This document shows, piece after piece, positions 40,613-51,200 of a stretch of 64,000 bases of DNA. This stretch comes from Eubacteriales bacterium (GTDB lineage Bacteria; Bacillota; Clostridia; Lachnospirales; Lachnospiraceae), in the NCBI GenBank assembly GCA_030537935.1, contig JAUNUY010000002.1, positions 1 to 64,000 on the forward strand. Direction: 5' to 3'. Below the pieces are notes generated by a model. The model did no database searches and was not told where the DNA came from. It saw only the letters and a list, made by a program, of their open reading frames with translations. Position 1 is the stretch's first letter. Each line of letters starts with the position of its first letter. The position numbers were made by a program, and so were the translations under genes.

Positions 40613-41569
40613 TTATTCTTCTGAGCTTGCGAACGACAGGCCCAGCTCATCCAATTTATTCGTGACCTCTTCAAGAGACTTGCGACCCAGGTTTCTCACC
40701 TTCATCATATCCTCTTGCGTTCTGCTGATCAACTCTTCCACGGTATTGATATTGGCCCGCTTCAGACAGTTGAACGAACGGACGGAGAGTTCCAATTCAT
40801 CGATGCTCATTTCCAGAGCCTTCTCTTTTTCCGTCTCTTCCTTCTCAACCATCACCTCGGCGACACGTGCATGCTCGGAGAGGTCGATGAACAAGCTCAA
40901 ATGCTCACTCAACACCTTCGCCGCCAGACTGACCGCCTCACTCGGTTCCAAAATCCCGTTGGTATATACGTCCAATGTCAGCTTGTCAAAGTCGGTAATC
41001 TGACCGACACGGGTGTTCTCCACCTCCATATTGACACGTTCCACCGGGGTATAGATGGAGTCGATTGCAATCATGTTGATCGGATCGTCCTCCGTCTTGT
41101 TTTTATCGGCGCTGTTGTAACCGCGTCCCTTCGTGATAATCATGTCAATGCGCAACTTGCTGTTCTCGTTATCCAGCGTGGCGATGACCGTCTCGGGATT
41201 GAGAATCTCAATGTCGGAATCCGTCTGGATATCCGCACCCGTTACGACACCTTCTCCTTTTACATCGAGGACGGCCGTCTTCGGCTCCCCGTTGTTGCTG
41301 TTATCACGGATGGCGAGTTCTTTAATATTGAGGATGATTTCGGAGATATCCTCCTTGACGCCCTCGATACCGCCGAACTCGTGCAATGCACCTTCCACCT
41401 GAATGCGACTGATGGCCGCACCCGGTAAAGAGGAGAGCATGATACGACGCAGGGAATTTCCCAACGTGATGCCGTACCCGCGTTCCAACGGCTCTATCAC
41501 GAATTTTCCGTAGCGTTTGTCGTCGGACTCTTCCAGGATGGTTAACTTCGGTTTCTCAAATTCAAACAT
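40613..41569 (-). CDS. rpoA: DNA-directed RNA polymerase subunit alpha
   Basis: A 318-residue alpha subunit. The N-terminal assembly domain has [13 protein letters not shown]-type and [19 protein letters not shown] motifs; a linker with glutamates/lysines (about residues 226-245) leads to the C-terminal domain ([21 protein letters not shown]) that contacts UP elements and activators. The start follows AGGAGGG. It lies between rpsD and rplQ as usual. Confidence 0.98.
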   Translation of the reverse strand: MFEFEKPKLTILEESDDKRYGKFVIEPLERGYGITLGNSLRRIMLSSLPGAAISRIQVEGALHEFGGIEGVKEDISEIILNIKELAIRDNSNNGEPKTAVLDVKGEGVVTGADIQTDSDIEILNPETVIATLDNENSKLRIDMIITKGRGYNSADKNKTEDDPINMIAIDSIYTPVERVNMEVENTRVGQITDFDKLTLDVYTNGILEPSEAVSLAAKVLSEHLSLFIDLSEHARVAEVMVEKEETEKEKALEMSIDELELSVRSFNCLKRANINTVEELISRTQEDMMKVRNLGRKSLEEVTNKLDELGLSFASSEE

Positions 41570-41607
41570 ACGCCCTCCTTATGGGTACTTCTGAGGGTCA
41601 TAATCTA

Positions 41608-42201
41608 TTATTTAGAATACAACTCTACGATAAGCATCTCATTGACGGGAACATCAATCATGTCGCGATCCGGTACCTGTTTCACTTCCACCTTCAGCGC
41701 TTCCTGATCCGCATTTAACCATTCCGGCACGATCCGTCCGCCGGTCTCATCCAAGATTAACTTGTAACGTGTTCCGTTCTTATATTTCTCCGCAACTTCC
41801 ACGACATCGCCCGGTTGTACGGTATAGGACGGAATATCCACCCGCTTACCGTTGACTCGGATATGCTGATGTCTGACGATCTGGCGCGCTTCCGCACGCG
41901 TTCTGCCGAATCCGGCACGGAATACAACGTTGTCCAGACGACGCTCCAGTAATTGCATCAAGTTTTCACCGGCCTGTCCCTTCATCTTGGACGCCTTCTT
42001 GAAGTAATTCCGGAACGGTTTTTCCAGTATACCGTAAATGAATTTTGCTCTCTGCTTTTCACGCAGCTGGAGGCCGTATTCACTCATTTTCCGGTTACCC
42101 CGTCTGCTCTGTCTGAAAGACTTTTTATCAATTCCTAAAACCTGGGGCTCTAATCCCAAGACCCTGCATCTTTTCAGTACAGGTCCTCTATTTCTGGCCA
42201 T
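41608..42201 (-). CDS. rpsD: 30S ribosomal protein S4
   Basis: A 197-residue S4 of the zinc-free (C-minus) type: it begins MARNRGPVLKRCRVLGLEP and lacks the four N-terminal cysteines. The S4 RNA-binding domain (RLDNVVFRAGFGRTRAEARQIVRHQHIRVNGKRVDIPSY) is intact. It nucleates 30S assembly and often represses its own operon. It lies in the alpha unit after rpsK. Confidence 0.97.
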   Translation of the reverse strand: MARNRGPVLKRCRVLGLEPQVLGIDKKSFRQSRRGNRKMSEYGLQLREKQRAKFIYGILEKPFRNYFKKASKMKGQAGENLMQLLERRLDNVVFRAGFGRTRAEARQIVRHQHIRVNGKRVDIPSYTVQPGDVVEVAEKYKNGTRYKLILDETGGRIVPEWLNADQEALKVEVKQVPDRDMIDVPVNEMLIVELYSK

Positions 42202-42215
42202 TCACTACACCTCCA

Positions 42216-42611
42216 TTACACTCTTCTACGCTTTGGCGGACGGCATCCGTTATGCGGTACCGGCGTGACATCCTGAATACTCAAAATCTCCAGGCCACAT
42301 GCGGATAATGCACGGATTGCCGCTTCACGTCCCGAACCGGGACCCTTTACCTTGACATCTACCTTCTTCAGTCCATGAACTAAAGCTGCTTTCGCCGCAG
42401 TTTCAGCTGCTACCTGAGCTGCATAAGGAGTAGATTTCCTTGAACCTCTAAATCCGAGACCGCCCGCACTTGCCCAAGACAATGCATTGCCCCGGGTGTC
42501 CGTCAACGTAACAATGGTGTTGTTAAAGGATGACTGGATGTGAGCTTGTCCATGTTCAACGTTTTTCTTGACACGTCTTTTTGTCACTTTTTTCGTAACT
42601 TTTTTAGCCAT
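42216..42611 (-). CDS. rpsK: 30S ribosomal protein S11
   Basis: A 131-residue S11 with a lysine-rich start ([21 protein letters not shown]) and the conserved [31 protein letters not shown] and C-terminal [18 protein letters not shown]. It forms the 30S platform near the mRNA exit. It lies between rpsM and rpsD. Confidence 0.98.
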   Translation of the reverse strand: MAKKVTKKVTKRRVKKNVEHGQAHIQSSFNNTIVTLTDTRGNALSWASAGGLGFRGSRKSTPYAAQVAAETAAKAALVHGLKKVDVKVKGPGSGREAAIRALSACGLEILSIQDVTPVPHNGCRPPKRRRV

Positions 42612-42646
42612 ATTTAAACTAACCTACCCTACGGGTTCCTTTCATA

Positions 42647-43018
42647 TTATTTCTTTTTGTTTGCAACTGTTCTTTTCGGACCTTTTCGCGTACGTGCATT
42701 GGTCTTTGTTTTTTGACCACGTACGGGAAGGCCTTTACGATGACGAATTCCGCGGTAGCATCCGATCTCGCGCAGCCGCTTGATATTTAGCGCTACGTCA
42801 CGTCGCAAATCACCCTCTACGAGGAGACCCGTGGTCTCAATTGCTTCACGAATCTTACCGACTTCTTCATCCGTCAAGTCGCGGACACGTGTATCCGGGT
42901 TTACACCCGCCACTGCCAACAACTTGTTCGAGCTCGATCTGCCTACACCGTAAATATAGGTCAAACCGATTTCAACTCTTTTTTCTCTTGGTAAATCTAC
43001 ACCAGCGATACGAGCCAT
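42647..43018 (-). CDS. rpsM: 30S ribosomal protein S13
   Basis: A 123-residue S13 with [43 protein letters not shown] and the basic tail [18 protein letters not shown] that reaches the P site. It sits on the 30S head. The gene follows rpmJ by 82 bases. Confidence 0.98.
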   Translation of the reverse strand: MARIAGVDLPREKRVEIGLTYIYGVGRSSSNKLLAVAGVNPDTRVRDLTDEEVGKIREAIETTGLLVEGDLRRDVALNIKRLREIGCYRGIRHRKGLPVRGQKTKTNARTRKGPKRTVANKKK

Positions 43019-43100
43019 CTACGTTTTACACCTCCATGTTTTTTATTTGTATAGTACGTCTTATCGACCGGTTGCATGTCTTGACATTACAACCCGGGTT

Positions 43101-43214
43101 TTAGCCCTGTCTTTGTTTATGTTTCGGATTCTCGCAGATTACTCTGACGGAACCCTTTCTCTTGATAACTTTGCATTTTTCACACATAGGTTTAACAGAT
43201 GATCTTACTTTCAT
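43101..43214 (-). CDS. rpmJ: 50S ribosomal protein L36
   Basis: A 37-residue L36 read directly on the minus strand: it begins [19 protein letters not shown] and ends KHKQRQG. The zinc ligands are Cys, Cys, Cys and His (C-x2-C...C...H), so this is the zinc-bound form. The ATG follows AAGGAGG. It is too short for many gene callers; the infA-rpmJ-rpsM position is canonical. Confidence 0.97.
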   Translation of the reverse strand: MKVRSSVKPMCEKCKVIKRKGSVRVICENPKHKQRQG

Positions 43215-43281
43215 CGTAATACCTCCTTCCACAAAAAAGCTATCGATTATTATAGCATGTAACCATGCCCTTTACAAGTAA

Positions 43282-43500
43282 TTACTTGTCTCGCCAGATA
43301 ATTCGGCCCTTGGTCAAGTCGTAGGGTGACAGTTCCATGGTCACCTTATCACCCGGTAAAATCCGAATGTAATTCATCCGTAATTTGCCGCTGATATGGG
43401 CCAGGACGACGTGTCCGTTTTCCAGCTCCACGCGAAACATCGCATTGGGCAACTTTTCCACCACTTTTCCTTCGACCTCGATAACATCCGACTTCGCCAT
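43282..43500 (-). CDS. infA: Translation initiation factor IF-1
   Basis: A 72-residue OB-fold protein, [20 protein letters not shown] with the [19 protein letters not shown] core, which blocks the 30S A site during initiation. The ATG shares its A with the map stop codon (TAATG), with GGAGG just upstream inside map. No KOW-domain ribosome-associated gene lies between map and infA, unlike in some Clostridia. Confidence 0.98.
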   Translation of the reverse strand: MAKSDVIEVEGKVVEKLPNAMFRVELENGHVVLAHISGKLRMNYIRILPGDKVTMELSPYDLTKGRIIWRDK

Positions 43501-44270
43501 TATTTCCCTCCGTTTCCTCTGATTGAAAGTATTTCAGGTTCTCCTTCGGTAATCAGAATTGTATTTTCGTAATGTGCCGACAATGAACCGTCCCGTGTAC
43601 GAACCGTCCAGCCGTCATATTCGTCAAAATCCACCTCGTATGTGCCGACATTCACCATCGGTTCGATCGCCAAGGTCATGCCCGCGCGCAGTTTCATGCC
43701 GCGTCGACCTTGTTCAAAATTCGGAACCTGCGGATCCTCATGTAATTCCCGACCGATGCCGTGGCCCACCAACTCGCGAACGACGCCGTAGCCCCGTTCT
43801 TCACAATAGTTGCCGATGGCCTTCGAAATATCGTAGAGATGGTTGCCGGCTTTCGCCTGTGCAATCCCCCGATAAAAGCTCTCCTTCGTCGTGCGGATCA
43901 GCTCGGCGGCCTCATCACTGATTTCGCCGACCCCCCACGTACGGGCCGCATCGGATTGGAAACCCTTATAAATCACACCGCCATCAATGCTGACGATGTC
44001 TCCGTCCCGGATAATACGCTCATCCGTCGGAATGCCGTGAACGACTTCATCGTTGACGGACACACAAACACTGGCGGGGAAGCCTCCGTATCCCTTGAAA
44101 GAAGGGATACAGCCATAGCTTCGAATAATTTCTTCCGCCCGCCGATCCAGGTCCGCCGTTGTCAGGCCGGCCCGCAGATATTTCTCCAGTTCTTCATGAA
44201 CAATGGCCAATATCCGACCGGCCTCACGCATTAACTCGATTTCACGTGCTGATTTAATGGTTACGGCCAT
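43500..44270 (-). CDS. map: Type I methionine aminopeptidase
   Basis: A 256-residue enzyme that removes the N-terminal methionine of nascent proteins. The five metal ligands are visible: two Asp in [16 protein letters not shown], His in [12 protein letters not shown], Glu in AIEPMVNVG and Glu in HYENTILIT. It is the short type without a zinc-finger extension. The ATG lies one base after the adk stop and uses AGGGG inside adk. Confidence 0.97.
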   Translation of the reverse strand: MAVTIKSAREIELMREAGRILAIVHEELEKYLRAGLTTADLDRRAEEIIRSYGCIPSFKGYGGFPASVCVSVNDEVVHGIPTDERIIRDGDIVSIDGGVIYKGFQSDAARTWGVGEISDEAAELIRTTKESFYRGIAQAKAGNHLYDISKAIGNYCEERGYGVVRELVGHGIGRELHEDPQVPNFEQGRRGMKLRAGMTLAIEPMVNVGTYEVDFDEYDGWTVRTRDGSLSAHYENTILITEGEPEILSIRGNGGK

Positions 44271-44271
44271 A

Positions 44272-44916
44272 CTAATCCCCTAAATGTTCTTCAATCTCGG
44301 AAAAAACGTCATCCGTGGAACGGGTGCCGTCCACTGCGAAGAGAATCTCTTCCTTTTTGTAATAGTCAATCAACGGCTGCGTCTGTGCATGATAGACATT
44401 CAAGCGCTTCAGCACCGTCTCCGGTTTATCGTCATTTCTGAGAACGAGTTCGGAACCGTCCGTATCACAGATACCTTCCCGTTTGGGCGGTTGGAAGTCG
44501 ACATGGTAGATGGCCGCACATTGCGTACATGCACGGCGTCCGGAAATCCGCTTGATAATCACTTCATCCGGTACCTCTACGTCGATGGCATAATCCAAGA
44601 CCATCTTTTCTCTCGCCAACGCTTCCGTCAGGCTCTCCGCCTGCGGAATCGTGCGGGGGAATCCGTCGAGGATAAATCCGTCCGCACAGTCATCGGCCTT
44701 AATCCGATCTACAACCAACTTTACAACCACTTCGTCCGGTACCAGCTCGCCGCGGTCCATGTAACCCTTTGCCAGTTTGCCCAAGTCCGTTCCGTTCTTG
44801 ATGTTTTCCCGAAAGATATCGCCCGTCGAAATATGCGGAATCGCATATTTCTTCGCGATCAACTTCGCCTGTGTCCCCTTACCGGCACCGGGCGCACCCA
44901 ACATAATAATCTTCAT
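44272..44916 (-). CDS. adk: Adenylate kinase
   Basis: A 214-residue long-form adenylate kinase (ATP + AMP = 2 ADP). The P-loop GAPGAGKGT, STGDIFRENI, DGFPRTIPQAE and a LID with a zinc site C-x2-C...C-x2-D (about residues 126-149) are visible. The start is the ATG after AAGGAG; an in-frame start 11 codons upstream lies in the secY spacer. It sits between secY and map as usual. Confidence 0.97.
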   Translation of the reverse strand: MKIIMLGAPGAGKGTQAKLIAKKYAIPHISTGDIFRENIKNGTDLGKLAKGYMDRGELVPDEVVVKLVVDRIKADDCADGFILDGFPRTIPQAESLTEALAREKMVLDYAIDVEVPDEVIIKRISGRRACTQCAAIYHVDFQPPKREGICDTDGSELVLRNDDKPETVLKRLNVYHAQTQPLIDYYKKEEILFAVDGTRSTDDVFSEIEEHLGD

Positions 44917-44950
44917 CGACAAACTCCTTCTGTCCGACCAGGTCGGCAAA

Positions 44951-46288
44951 CTAATTTAACGAAAACCCTTTATAATTTCTCTCTACAACCTGTGACTCAA
45001 TCTGCTTCAACGTCTCAATCACGACACCGACAATAATAATCAATGAGGTACCGCCGAACGATACATGTGCACCGAATACGCCGGAAAAGATGATCGGAAT
45101 AATGGAAACAATCACCAGGCCTACCGCACCGATAAAGATTACTTTACCGAGCATACCGTTGAGATAGTCCACCGTAGGACGACCCGGACGGCGACCCGGA
45201 ATCGCACTACCCGATTTTTTCAGGTTGTCCGCAATCTCCATCGGATTAAATGTTACGGACGTGTAGAAATAAGCAAAGAAAATAATCAGCAAAACATATA
45301 TCAGCAAACCGATGCTTAACAGCGGTCTTTGCGGATTCGCCCAGTTTTGCTGGGATAATACATCCATAATCTTACGGCCCCAACCGTCGGGTGACAATGT
45401 CATGAAACTGGCGATTACCACCGGTGTCTGTAACAGGGACTGTGCAAAGATAATGGGAATAACGCCCGCCGTGTTCACTTTCAAAGGAATGGAACCGCCG
45501 GCACCGCCGACCTGTCGCCGGCCGGCCATCTTCCGGGAATGCTGAACGGGTATCTTCCGAACACCGTCCTGCAGGAAGATGACAAATACCACCATGGCCA
45601 AAACAACGGCCAAAATGATGAGCCCCGCCAAAATGGCATAGGGTACGGACTTGCCGCGCATGAACTTTTCGTACAGACCGATAAAGTCGTGCGGCAAGCG
45701 GGAAATGATATTTACCAACAAGATGATGGAAATACCGTTACCGACACCGTTTTGCGTGATACGTTCGCCCATCCACATCAACAATGCGGAACCGGCCGTC
45801 AAAATCAACGCCATAAACAGTACGGTAAATACCTTCTGGCCGAGTCCGGTCTGACCCGGCACCCAACCGTGAATGTAACCTTGGCGACCGAAACCGATCG
45901 CAATAGCCACACCTTCGAGCAGAGATAAACCGACCGTGAGTACACGGGTGATTTGTTGAATTTTCTTTCTGCCCTCTTCGCCTTCCTTCTGCATTTCTTC
46001 CAAACGGGAGAACGCAATCGTAAGGAGCTGCATGATAATCGATGATGTGATGTACGGCGTAATGCTCAACGCGAAAATGGATACCCGTTGAAACGATCCG
46101 CCGGTGATGGCATCAAAGAAACTGAATGCGTCCCCCATCTCCTTAAACATATTGGAGAAGGCCGCGGCATCAACCAACGATATCGGCAGTTGTGAACCGA
46201 TTCGTACCAAAACGATCATCAACAGTGTGTATAGTAGTCTCTTACGGATGTGTTGAATCTTCAACGCATTTTTCAAAGTAGATAACAC
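44951..46288 (-). CDS. secY: Protein translocase subunit SecY
   Basis: A 445-residue, ten-helix channel of the Sec translocon. SLPISLVDAAAF-type N-terminus, FALSITPYITSSIIMQLL, the plug region GGSFQRVSIF and QGGVGNGISI-like NGVGNGISIILLVNI segments are present. The start is a GTG overlapping the rplO stop (TAGTG) after AGAGGTG, so translation is coupled. It carries exported proteins such as the surface protein at 56-59 kb. Confidence 0.96.
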   Translation of the reverse strand: MLSTLKNALKIQHIRKRLLYTLLMIVLVRIGSQLPISLVDAAAFSNMFKEMGDAFSFFDAITGGSFQRVSIFALSITPYITSSIIMQLLTIAFSRLEEMQKEGEEGRKKIQQITRVLTVGLSLLEGVAIAIGFGRQGYIHGWVPGQTGLGQKVFTVLFMALILTAGSALLMWMGERITQNGVGNGISIILLVNIISRLPHDFIGLYEKFMRGKSVPYAILAGLIILAVVLAMVVFVIFLQDGVRKIPVQHSRKMAGRRQVGGAGGSIPLKVNTAGVIPIIFAQSLLQTPVVIASFMTLSPDGWGRKIMDVLSQQNWANPQRPLLSIGLLIYVLLIIFFAYFYTSVTFNPMEIADNLKKSGSAIPGRRPGRPTVDYLNGMLGKVIFIGAVGLVIVSIIPIIFSGVFGAHVSFGGTSLIIIVGVVIETLKQIESQVVERNYKGFSLN

Positions 46289-46728
46289 TAAATCACCTCT
46301 ATATTTCCGCCTGCACTTTTGATTTTCTCTTCTGCCGACTTGCTAAAGGCACTTGCCTTCACCGTCAGTTTTTTCTCGAGCTCGCCGTTACCGAGTATTT
46401 TAATCCCATCGCGGGGATTCTTAATAACGCCGGCGGCAATGAGCTCTTCCGTACCGACTACGGCGTCATTTTCAAAGCGATTCAACATGGACACGTTGAT
46501 GCCCACGATATCCTTCGAATTTCTGCATGTGAAGCCCCGTTTCGGGATTCTTCTGTACAGCGGCATCTGACCGCCTTCAAATCCCGGACGAACACCGCCG
46601 CCGCTACGGGCCTTTTGGCCTTTATGTCCTCTGCCGGCCGTTTTACCGCTTCCGGCACCATGACCGCGTCCCACTCTGGTCCGCGTCTTCTTGGCACCTT
46701 CCGCCGGGCTCAAGTTTGATAAATTCAT
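46288..46728 (-). CDS. rplO: 50S ribosomal protein L15
   Basis: A 146-residue L15 beginning [41 protein letters not shown], with the RRIPKRGF core. The start is the ATG after GGAGGCGAAT; an upstream in-frame start covers the spacer. The stop overlaps the secY start. Confidence 0.97.
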   Translation of the reverse strand: MNLSNLSPAEGAKKTRTRVGRGHGAGSGKTAGRGHKGQKARSGGGVRPGFEGGQMPLYRRIPKRGFTCRNSKDIVGINVSMLNRFENDAVVGTEELIAAGVIKNPRDGIKILGNGELEKKLTVKASAFSKSAEEKIKSAGGNIEVI

Positions 46729-46741
46729 ATTCGCCTCCAGC

Positions 46742-46924
46742 CTATGCTTCTTCAACTTTTACCATGTGTCGAACCTGCTGAATCATACCGCGCGTTGCGG
46801 CATTGTCCGGCAGTTCAACCGTCTTGTGCATTTTATTCAAGCCGAGCGCTACCACCGTTTTGCGATGCTTCGGGATTGCGCCGATGGGCGACTTGATTAA
46901 TGTAATTCTTAACTTATCCGCCAT
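46742..46924 (-). CDS. rpmD: 50S ribosomal protein L30
   Basis: A 60-residue L30 with [25 protein letters not shown] and the helical [13 protein letters not shown] end. It is the expected small gene between rpsE and rplO. Confidence 0.97.
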   Translation of the reverse strand: MADKLRITLIKSPIGAIPKHRKTVVALGLNKMHKTVELPDNAATRGMIQQVRHMVKVEEA

Positions 46925-46934
46925 GATGTCCTCC

Positions 46935-47444
46935 CTAGCCTACAATTTCTTCTACGGTTTTACCGCGCAGCTTCGCCACCTCTTCCGGGGTTTTGATGCT
47001 CTGCAGTCCCTGCAAAGTCGCATAAACGACGTTTTGCTTATTACGGGAACGCATACATTTCGTATAGATGTTCTTCACGCCTGCCAGCTCCAGTACGGCA
47101 CGTGCCGGTCCGCCGGCGATAACGCCCGTACCTTCCGGTGCGCTCTTGAGCAACATTCTGCCGCTGCCGTATGCACCTGTCACGTCATGTGCAATGCTGC
47201 CGTTCTCGTTGATGTCCACCTTGATGAGGCGTTTCATCGCATCTTCCTTGCCTTTGCGGATGGCTTCGGGGATTTCCGCCGCCTTGCCGAGTCCCGCACC
47301 GACATATCCGTTTCCGTCGCCGACAACGACCAAGGCGGAGAACCGGAAATTACGACCGCCCTTGACTACTTTCGTAACACGTTTGATCGTAACGACTTTT
47401 TCGTTTAATTCCATTTGACTCGTGTCAATGTTTGTACGTTTCAT
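46935..47444 (-). CDS. rpsE: 30S ribosomal protein S5
   Basis: A 169-residue S5. The double-stranded RNA-binding domain ([27 protein letters not shown]) and [24 protein letters not shown] and C-terminal [15 protein letters not shown] are conserved. It supports decoding fidelity and mRNA unwinding. The ATG follows AAGGAGGAG. Confidence 0.98.
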   Translation of the reverse strand: MKRTNIDTSQMELNEKVVTIKRVTKVVKGGRNFRFSALVVVGDGNGYVGAGLGKAAEIPEAIRKGKEDAMKRLIKVDINENGSIAHDVTGAYGSGRMLLKSAPEGTGVIAGGPARAVLELAGVKNIYTKCMRSRNKQNVVYATLQGLQSIKTPEEVAKLRGKTVEEIVG

Positions 47445-47458
47445 CGCGCTCCTCCTTC

Positions 47459-47821
47459 TTAGAACTTCAAGCCGGCTTCGCGTGCCGCATCCGCCAACGC
47501 CTTCACCTTGCCGGCATAAATCATGCCGCCTCTGTCGAATACGACCGTTTCAATGCCTTTTTCCATGGCACGCTTGGCAATCATGGTACCGACTTCCGTT
47601 GCCGCAGCAATGTCGTTCGTTTTTTCCGGCGTAAAGGCCTTGTCCAGTGTAGAAGCACTTACGATTGTATTGCCGACCGTGTCATCGATAACCTGAGCGT
47701 AGATGTGGTTATTGCTCCGGAAAACCGCCAAACGGGGTCTTTCGGGCGTTCCGCTGTAACTCTTGCGGAGTTTTCTATGCTTGAGGCGACGAACCTCGGT
47801 TTTTGATTTTTTATTAATCAT
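47459..47821 (-). CDS. rplR: 50S ribosomal protein L18
   Basis: A 120-residue L18 with [34 protein letters not shown] and [26 protein letters not shown], which binds 5S rRNA. Located between rplF and rpsE. Confidence 0.98.
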   Translation of the reverse strand: MINKKSKTEVRRLKHRKLRKSYSGTPERPRLAVFRSNNHIYAQVIDDTVGNTIVSASTLDKAFTPEKTNDIAAATEVGTMIAKRAMEKGIETVVFDRGGMIYAGKVKALADAAREAGLKF

Positions 47822-47838
47822 GTTCCGTCACTCCTTAA

Positions 47839-48378
47839 TTATTTCTTACCGGTCTTGCCGACTTTACGACGAATGTGTTCGTTTTCATATTTCACACCCT
47901 TGCCCTTATAGGGTTCCGGTCTTCTCTTGTCGCGAACTTCCGCCGCAAACTGGCCGACCAATTCCTTGTTGATGCCCGTAATGTGAATCTTGTTTCCCTC
48001 TACCTTTGCTTCCAGTCCGGCCGGAACTTCCATTTCCACCGGATGGGAGAAACCGAGGTTCAGCGTCAGCTTTTGACCGGCCGCCTGAACACGATAACCG
48101 ACACCGTTTACTTCCAAGGTCTTGGTAAAGCCGTTTACCACGCCGTCAACCATGTTGAACACGAGGGTTCTGGTCAGACCGTGAAGTGACTTCATTTTCT
48201 TTAAATCGTTCGGACGTTTGACAACGATGGTGTTGTCCTCCATCGCAACTTCCATTTCTTTTGGAAGATCTCTCTCTAAGGTTCCCTTCGGACCCTTTAC
48301 TGTTATATGATTTCCGTCTGCGAGTTTCACCTCGACGCCGGCGGGAATCTCAACAGGTAATCTACCAATTCGTGACAT
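47839..48378 (-). CDS. rplF: 50S ribosomal protein L6
   Basis: A 179-residue L6 made of two homologous domains: [17 protein letters not shown] at the start, GVGYRVQA at the second domain and the conserved [28 protein letters not shown] end. Located between rpsH and rplR. Confidence 0.98.
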   Translation of the reverse strand: MSRIGRLPVEIPAGVEVKLADGNHITVKGPKGTLERDLPKEMEVAMEDNTIVVKRPNDLKKMKSLHGLTRTLVFNMVDGVVNGFTKTLEVNGVGYRVQAAGQKLTLNLGFSHPVEMEVPAGLEAKVEGNKIHITGINKELVGQFAAEVRDKRRPEPYKGKGVKYENEHIRRKVGKTGKK

Positions 48379-48399
48379 TTCGTTCCTCCTCTAAATTTC

Positions 48400-48804
48400 T
48401 TACCAGACGAACGCCAGGACTTCGCCGCCCACGTTCTGTTTGCGGGCTTCCTTATCGGTAATGATGCCCTTGTTCGTTGATACGATGGCGATGCCGAGTC
48501 CGCCCAGGACATAAGGCATGTCCGTTGCGCTCGCGTGAACTCGCAGGCCCGGTTTGGAAATCTTCTTCAGGCCGGTAAGAACTCGTTCACTTTTATCTTT
48601 GTTGCTGTATTTCAGCGTAATTTTAATGTCTTCGAAGTTTCCGTTGGAAACGACTTCAACACCCTTTATATAACCTTCGTCCAGAAGAATATCAGCGATT
48701 GCTTTTTTCATCTTGGAGCCGGGAATGATCACATCATCATGTTTCGCGGTATTCGCATTACGAATTCTTGTCAGCATATCTGCTACAGGATCGCTCATTG
48801 TCAT
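48400..48804 (-). CDS. rpsH: 30S ribosomal protein S8
   Basis: A 134-residue S8 with [15 protein letters not shown] and the C-terminal [32 protein letters not shown]8 binds central-domain 16S rRNA and in E. coli regulates the spc unit. The ATG is 8 bases after GGAGG; the ATG two codons later is the more conserved N-terminus. Confidence 0.97.
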   Translation of the reverse strand: MTMSDPVADMLTRIRNANTAKHDDVIIPGSKMKKAIADILLDEGYIKGVEVVSNGNFEDIKITLKYSNKDKSERVLTGLKKISKPGLRVHASATDMPYVLGGLGIAIVSTNKGIITDKEARKQNVGGEVLAFVW

Positions 48805-48830
48805 GTGTGTTGCCTCCTTCTTATATTATT

Positions 48831-49016
48831 TTACCAGCTGGCTTTTTTCACGCCCGGAATTTCACCCTTGTAGGCCAATTCGCGGAAACAAATTCTGCAA
48901 ATACCGTACTTACGCAGATATGCGTGCGGACGACCGCAGATTTTGCAACGATTATATTCTCTACTGGAGAACTTTGCTTTACGCTTTTGCTTTTCGATCA
49001 TCGATCTCTTCGCCAT
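48831..49016 (-). CDS. rpsZ: 30S ribosomal protein S14, zinc-binding type Z
   Basis: A 61-residue S14 with the zinc ribbon C-x2-C...C-x2-C in [26 protein letters not shown]. The short, zinc-binding form is typical of Firmicutes; no zinc-free long S14 is seen in the window. Located between rplE and rpsH. Confidence 0.97.
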   Translation of the reverse strand: MAKRSMIEKQKRKAKFSSREYNRCKICGRPHAYLRKYGICRICFRELAYKGEIPGVKKASW

Positions 49017-49026
49017 GTCTTCCTCC

Positions 49027-49569
49027 TTATTGCTTCTTAAACGGCATGTTGAACAATGTCAGCAATGCACGAGCCTCTTCGTCCGTCTTAGCAGTCGTTA
49101 CGAAGATGACGTCCATACCACGCACCTTATCCACCTTATCATATTCGATTTCGGGGAAGATAAGTTGTTCTTTAATGCCCAGTGCAAAATTTCCGCGTCC
49201 GTCAAACGCATTCGGGTTTACCCCGCGGAAGTCACGTACACGCGGCAATGCCAGGTTGATCAGACGATCCATAAATTCATACATTCTCTTACCGCGCAGG
49301 GTCACCTTACAGCCGATGGCCTGACCTTCACGCAGTTTGAAGTTTGCGACGGATTTCTTGGCAATGGTCTTGATCGGCCGTTGACCGGAGATGATTTCCA
49401 AATCGCCCATGGCCGCATCCAATAACTTTGAATTTTCCTTCGCCTCGCCGACACCCATATTGATGACGACTTTTTCCACTTTGGGAATCGCCATTTCATT
49501 CGTATATCCGAACTTCTCTTTCATGGCGGCTTTGATTTCGCCGTCATAGAGTTCTCTTAATCTACTCAA
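49027..49569 (-). CDS. rplE: 50S ribosomal protein L5
   Basis: A 180-residue L5, with [53 protein letters not shown] and the [18 protein letters not shown] end. It binds 5S rRNA and contacts P-site tRNA. Located after rplX. Confidence 0.98.
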   Translation of the reverse strand: MSRLRELYDGEIKAAMKEKFGYTNEMAIPKVEKVVINMGVGEAKENSKLLDAAMGDLEIISGQRPIKTIAKKSVANFKLREGQAIGCKVTLRGKRMYEFMDRLINLALPRVRDFRGVNPNAFDGRGNFALGIKEQLIFPEIEYDKVDKVRGMDVIFVTTAKTDEEARALLTLFNMPFKKQ

Positions 49570-49583
49570 GTCATGCCCTCCTT

Positions 49584-49889
49584 CTAATCAATCACGTTTC
49601 CGGTCTGCTTGGCAACACGGACTTTTTTTCCGTCCCGGATTTCAAATCCGACACGAACCGCCTTGTCGCCGTCCATCAGCATCACATTGGAAATATGAAT
49701 CGGGCCCTCTTTTTCGATAATGCCGCCGGCTTGATTCTGCATGGAAGGCTTGCTGTGCTTCTTAATCATGCCGCATCCTTCCACGATAACCGTATTCTGC
49801 TTCGCATTCACGGCCAGCACCTTGCCCACCTTATCTTTATCTTTACCGGCAATCACTTTTACCTTGTCATTCTTTTTAATCTTAAGCAC
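49584..49889 (-). CDS. rplX: 50S ribosomal protein L24
   Basis: A 101-residue L24 with the KOW motif [21 protein letters not shown]. The start is a GTG after GGAGGTAAC, giving [10 protein letters not shown]. It initiates 50S assembly. Located between rplN and rplE. Confidence 0.97.
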   Translation of the reverse strand: MLKIKKNDKVKVIAGKDKDKVGKVLAVNAKQNTVIVEGCGMIKKHSKPSMQNQAGGIIEKEGPIHISNVMLMDGDKAVRVGFEIRDGKKVRVAKQTGNVID

Positions 49890-49900
49890 GGTGTTACCTC

Positions 49901-50269
49901 CTACAGTACTTCCGGTGCAAGAGAAACGATCTTCATATAATGTTTCTCTCTCAATTCTCTGGCGACCGGTCCGAAGATACGGGTGCCCTTCGGGTTCTTG
50001 TCATCTTTAATGATAACCGCAGCGTTTTCGTCAAACTTGATATAGGAACCGTCACGTCTTCTCGCGCCCTTCTTGGTACGAACGATGACCGCTCTCACGA
50101 TATCGCCTTTTTTAACAACTCCGCCGGGTGTTGCTTCTTTGACGCTGGCAACGATTTCATCACCGATGTTCGCATATCTTCTCGTCGAACCGCCAACTAC
50201 ACGGATGCAGAGGATTTCCCGCGCGCCCGTATTATCAGCGACGACCATTCTACTTTCCTGCTGAATCAT
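49901..50269 (-). CDS. rplN: 50S ribosomal protein L14
   Basis: A 122-residue L14 beginning [24 protein letters not shown] and ending [11 protein letters not shown], including the [13 protein letters not shown] segment. It lies at the subunit interface and binds the silencing factor RsfS. Located after rpsQ. Confidence 0.98.
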   Translation of the reverse strand: MIQQESRMVVADNTGAREILCIRVVGGSTRRYANIGDEIVASVKEATPGGVVKKGDIVRAVIVRTKKGARRRDGSYIKFDENAAVIIKDDKNPKGTRIFGPVARELREKHYMKIVSLAPEVL

Positions 50270-50281
50270 GGTCTACCTCCT

Positions 50282-50536
50282 CTATTTCGCTCTTTCCACG
50301 ACATTGACCAGTCTCCATCGTTTGCTCTTGGACAGAGGTCTCGTCTCCATGACTTTTACCGTGTCACCGATGTTACATTCGTTGTTTTCATCGTGTGCCT
50401 TCAGCTTATATGTCTTCTTGATAATCTTTTTATATAACGGATGTTTTACGTTATCGATAACTGCAACCGTGATGCTCTTGTCCATCTTGTTGCTTACCAC
50501 TTTACCGACACGAACTTTTCTTTCGTTTCTAGCCAC
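50282..50536 (-). CDS. rpsQ: 30S ribosomal protein S17
   Basis: An 84-residue OB-fold S17: [21 protein letters not shown] and [30 protein letters not shown]. The start is a GTG after GGAGGAAC. Located between rpmC and rplN. Confidence 0.97.
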   Translation of the reverse strand: MARNERKVRVGKVVSNKMDKSITVAVIDNVKHPLYKKIIKKTYKLKAHDENNECNIGDTVKVMETRPLSKSKRWRLVNVVERAK

Positions 50537-50558
50537 CGTTGTTCCTCCTTCCCAAGGT

Positions 50559-50771
50559 TTAGCGTTCCGCTACTGCCTGCTTCTCCGTAATCTTCGTCTG
50601 AATACGGGCAATATTTCTGCGAACTTCTTTAATTCGACCGGTGTTTTCCAATTGATTCGTCGCATTCTGGAATCTCAGGTTGAACAATTCCTTCTTTGCA
50701 GCGACTAAATCTTCTTGTAATTGGCCGATTTCCTTGGCATCCAATTCCTTAACAAAATCTCTACTTTTCAT
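50559..50771 (-). CDS. rpmC: 50S ribosomal protein L29
   Basis: A 70-residue two-helix L29 with [34 protein letters not shown]. It sits near the peptide exit tunnel where trigger factor and SRP dock. Its start overlaps the end of rplP by 11 bases. Confidence 0.97.
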   Translation of the reverse strand: MKSRDFVKELDAKEIGQLQEDLVAAKKELFNLRFQNATNQLENTGRIKEVRRNIARIQTKITEKQAVAER

Positions 50772-51198
50772 TGTTCACACCGCCTTCCAGTTCCTCTTTG
50801 GAAGCAATTTTACATTTCACCGGCAATTTATGCATCGCCAGACGCAGTGCTTCTCTCGCCGTAGCCTCGGGAACTCCCGCAATCTCAAACATAACACGTC
50901 CCGGTTTTACAACGGCCACCCAATATTCGGGGGCACCCTTACCTTTACCCATACGTACGCCGATCGGCTTACTCGTTACCGGCTTATCCGGGAAAATCTT
51001 AATCCATACCTTACCGCCACGCTTGATGTGACGCGTCATGGCGACACGGGCCGCCTCGATTTGATTGGAGCGAATCCATACCGGCTCCTGAGCGACCAGA
51101 CCGAATTCGCCGTAGGAAATCTTATTTCCACGCAACGCGCGTCCCTTCATGGAACCGCGAAATTGCTTTCTGTGCTTAACTCTCTTAGGCATTAACAT
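50761..51198 (-). CDS. rplP: 50S ribosomal protein L16
   Basis: A 145-residue L16 with [23 protein letters not shown] and [38 protein letters not shown]. Two in-frame ATG codons lie at the start (51198 and 51192); the second gives the standard N-terminus. The gene starts 3 bases after rpsC. Confidence 0.97.
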   Translation of the reverse strand: MLMPKRVKHRKQFRGSMKGRALRGNKISYGEFGLVAQEPVWIRSNQIEAARVAMTRHIKRGGKVWIKIFPDKPVTSKPIGVRMGKGKGAPEYWVAVVKPGRVMFEIAGVPEATAREALRLAMHKLPVKCKIASKEELEGGVNNEK

Positions 51199-51200
51199 GG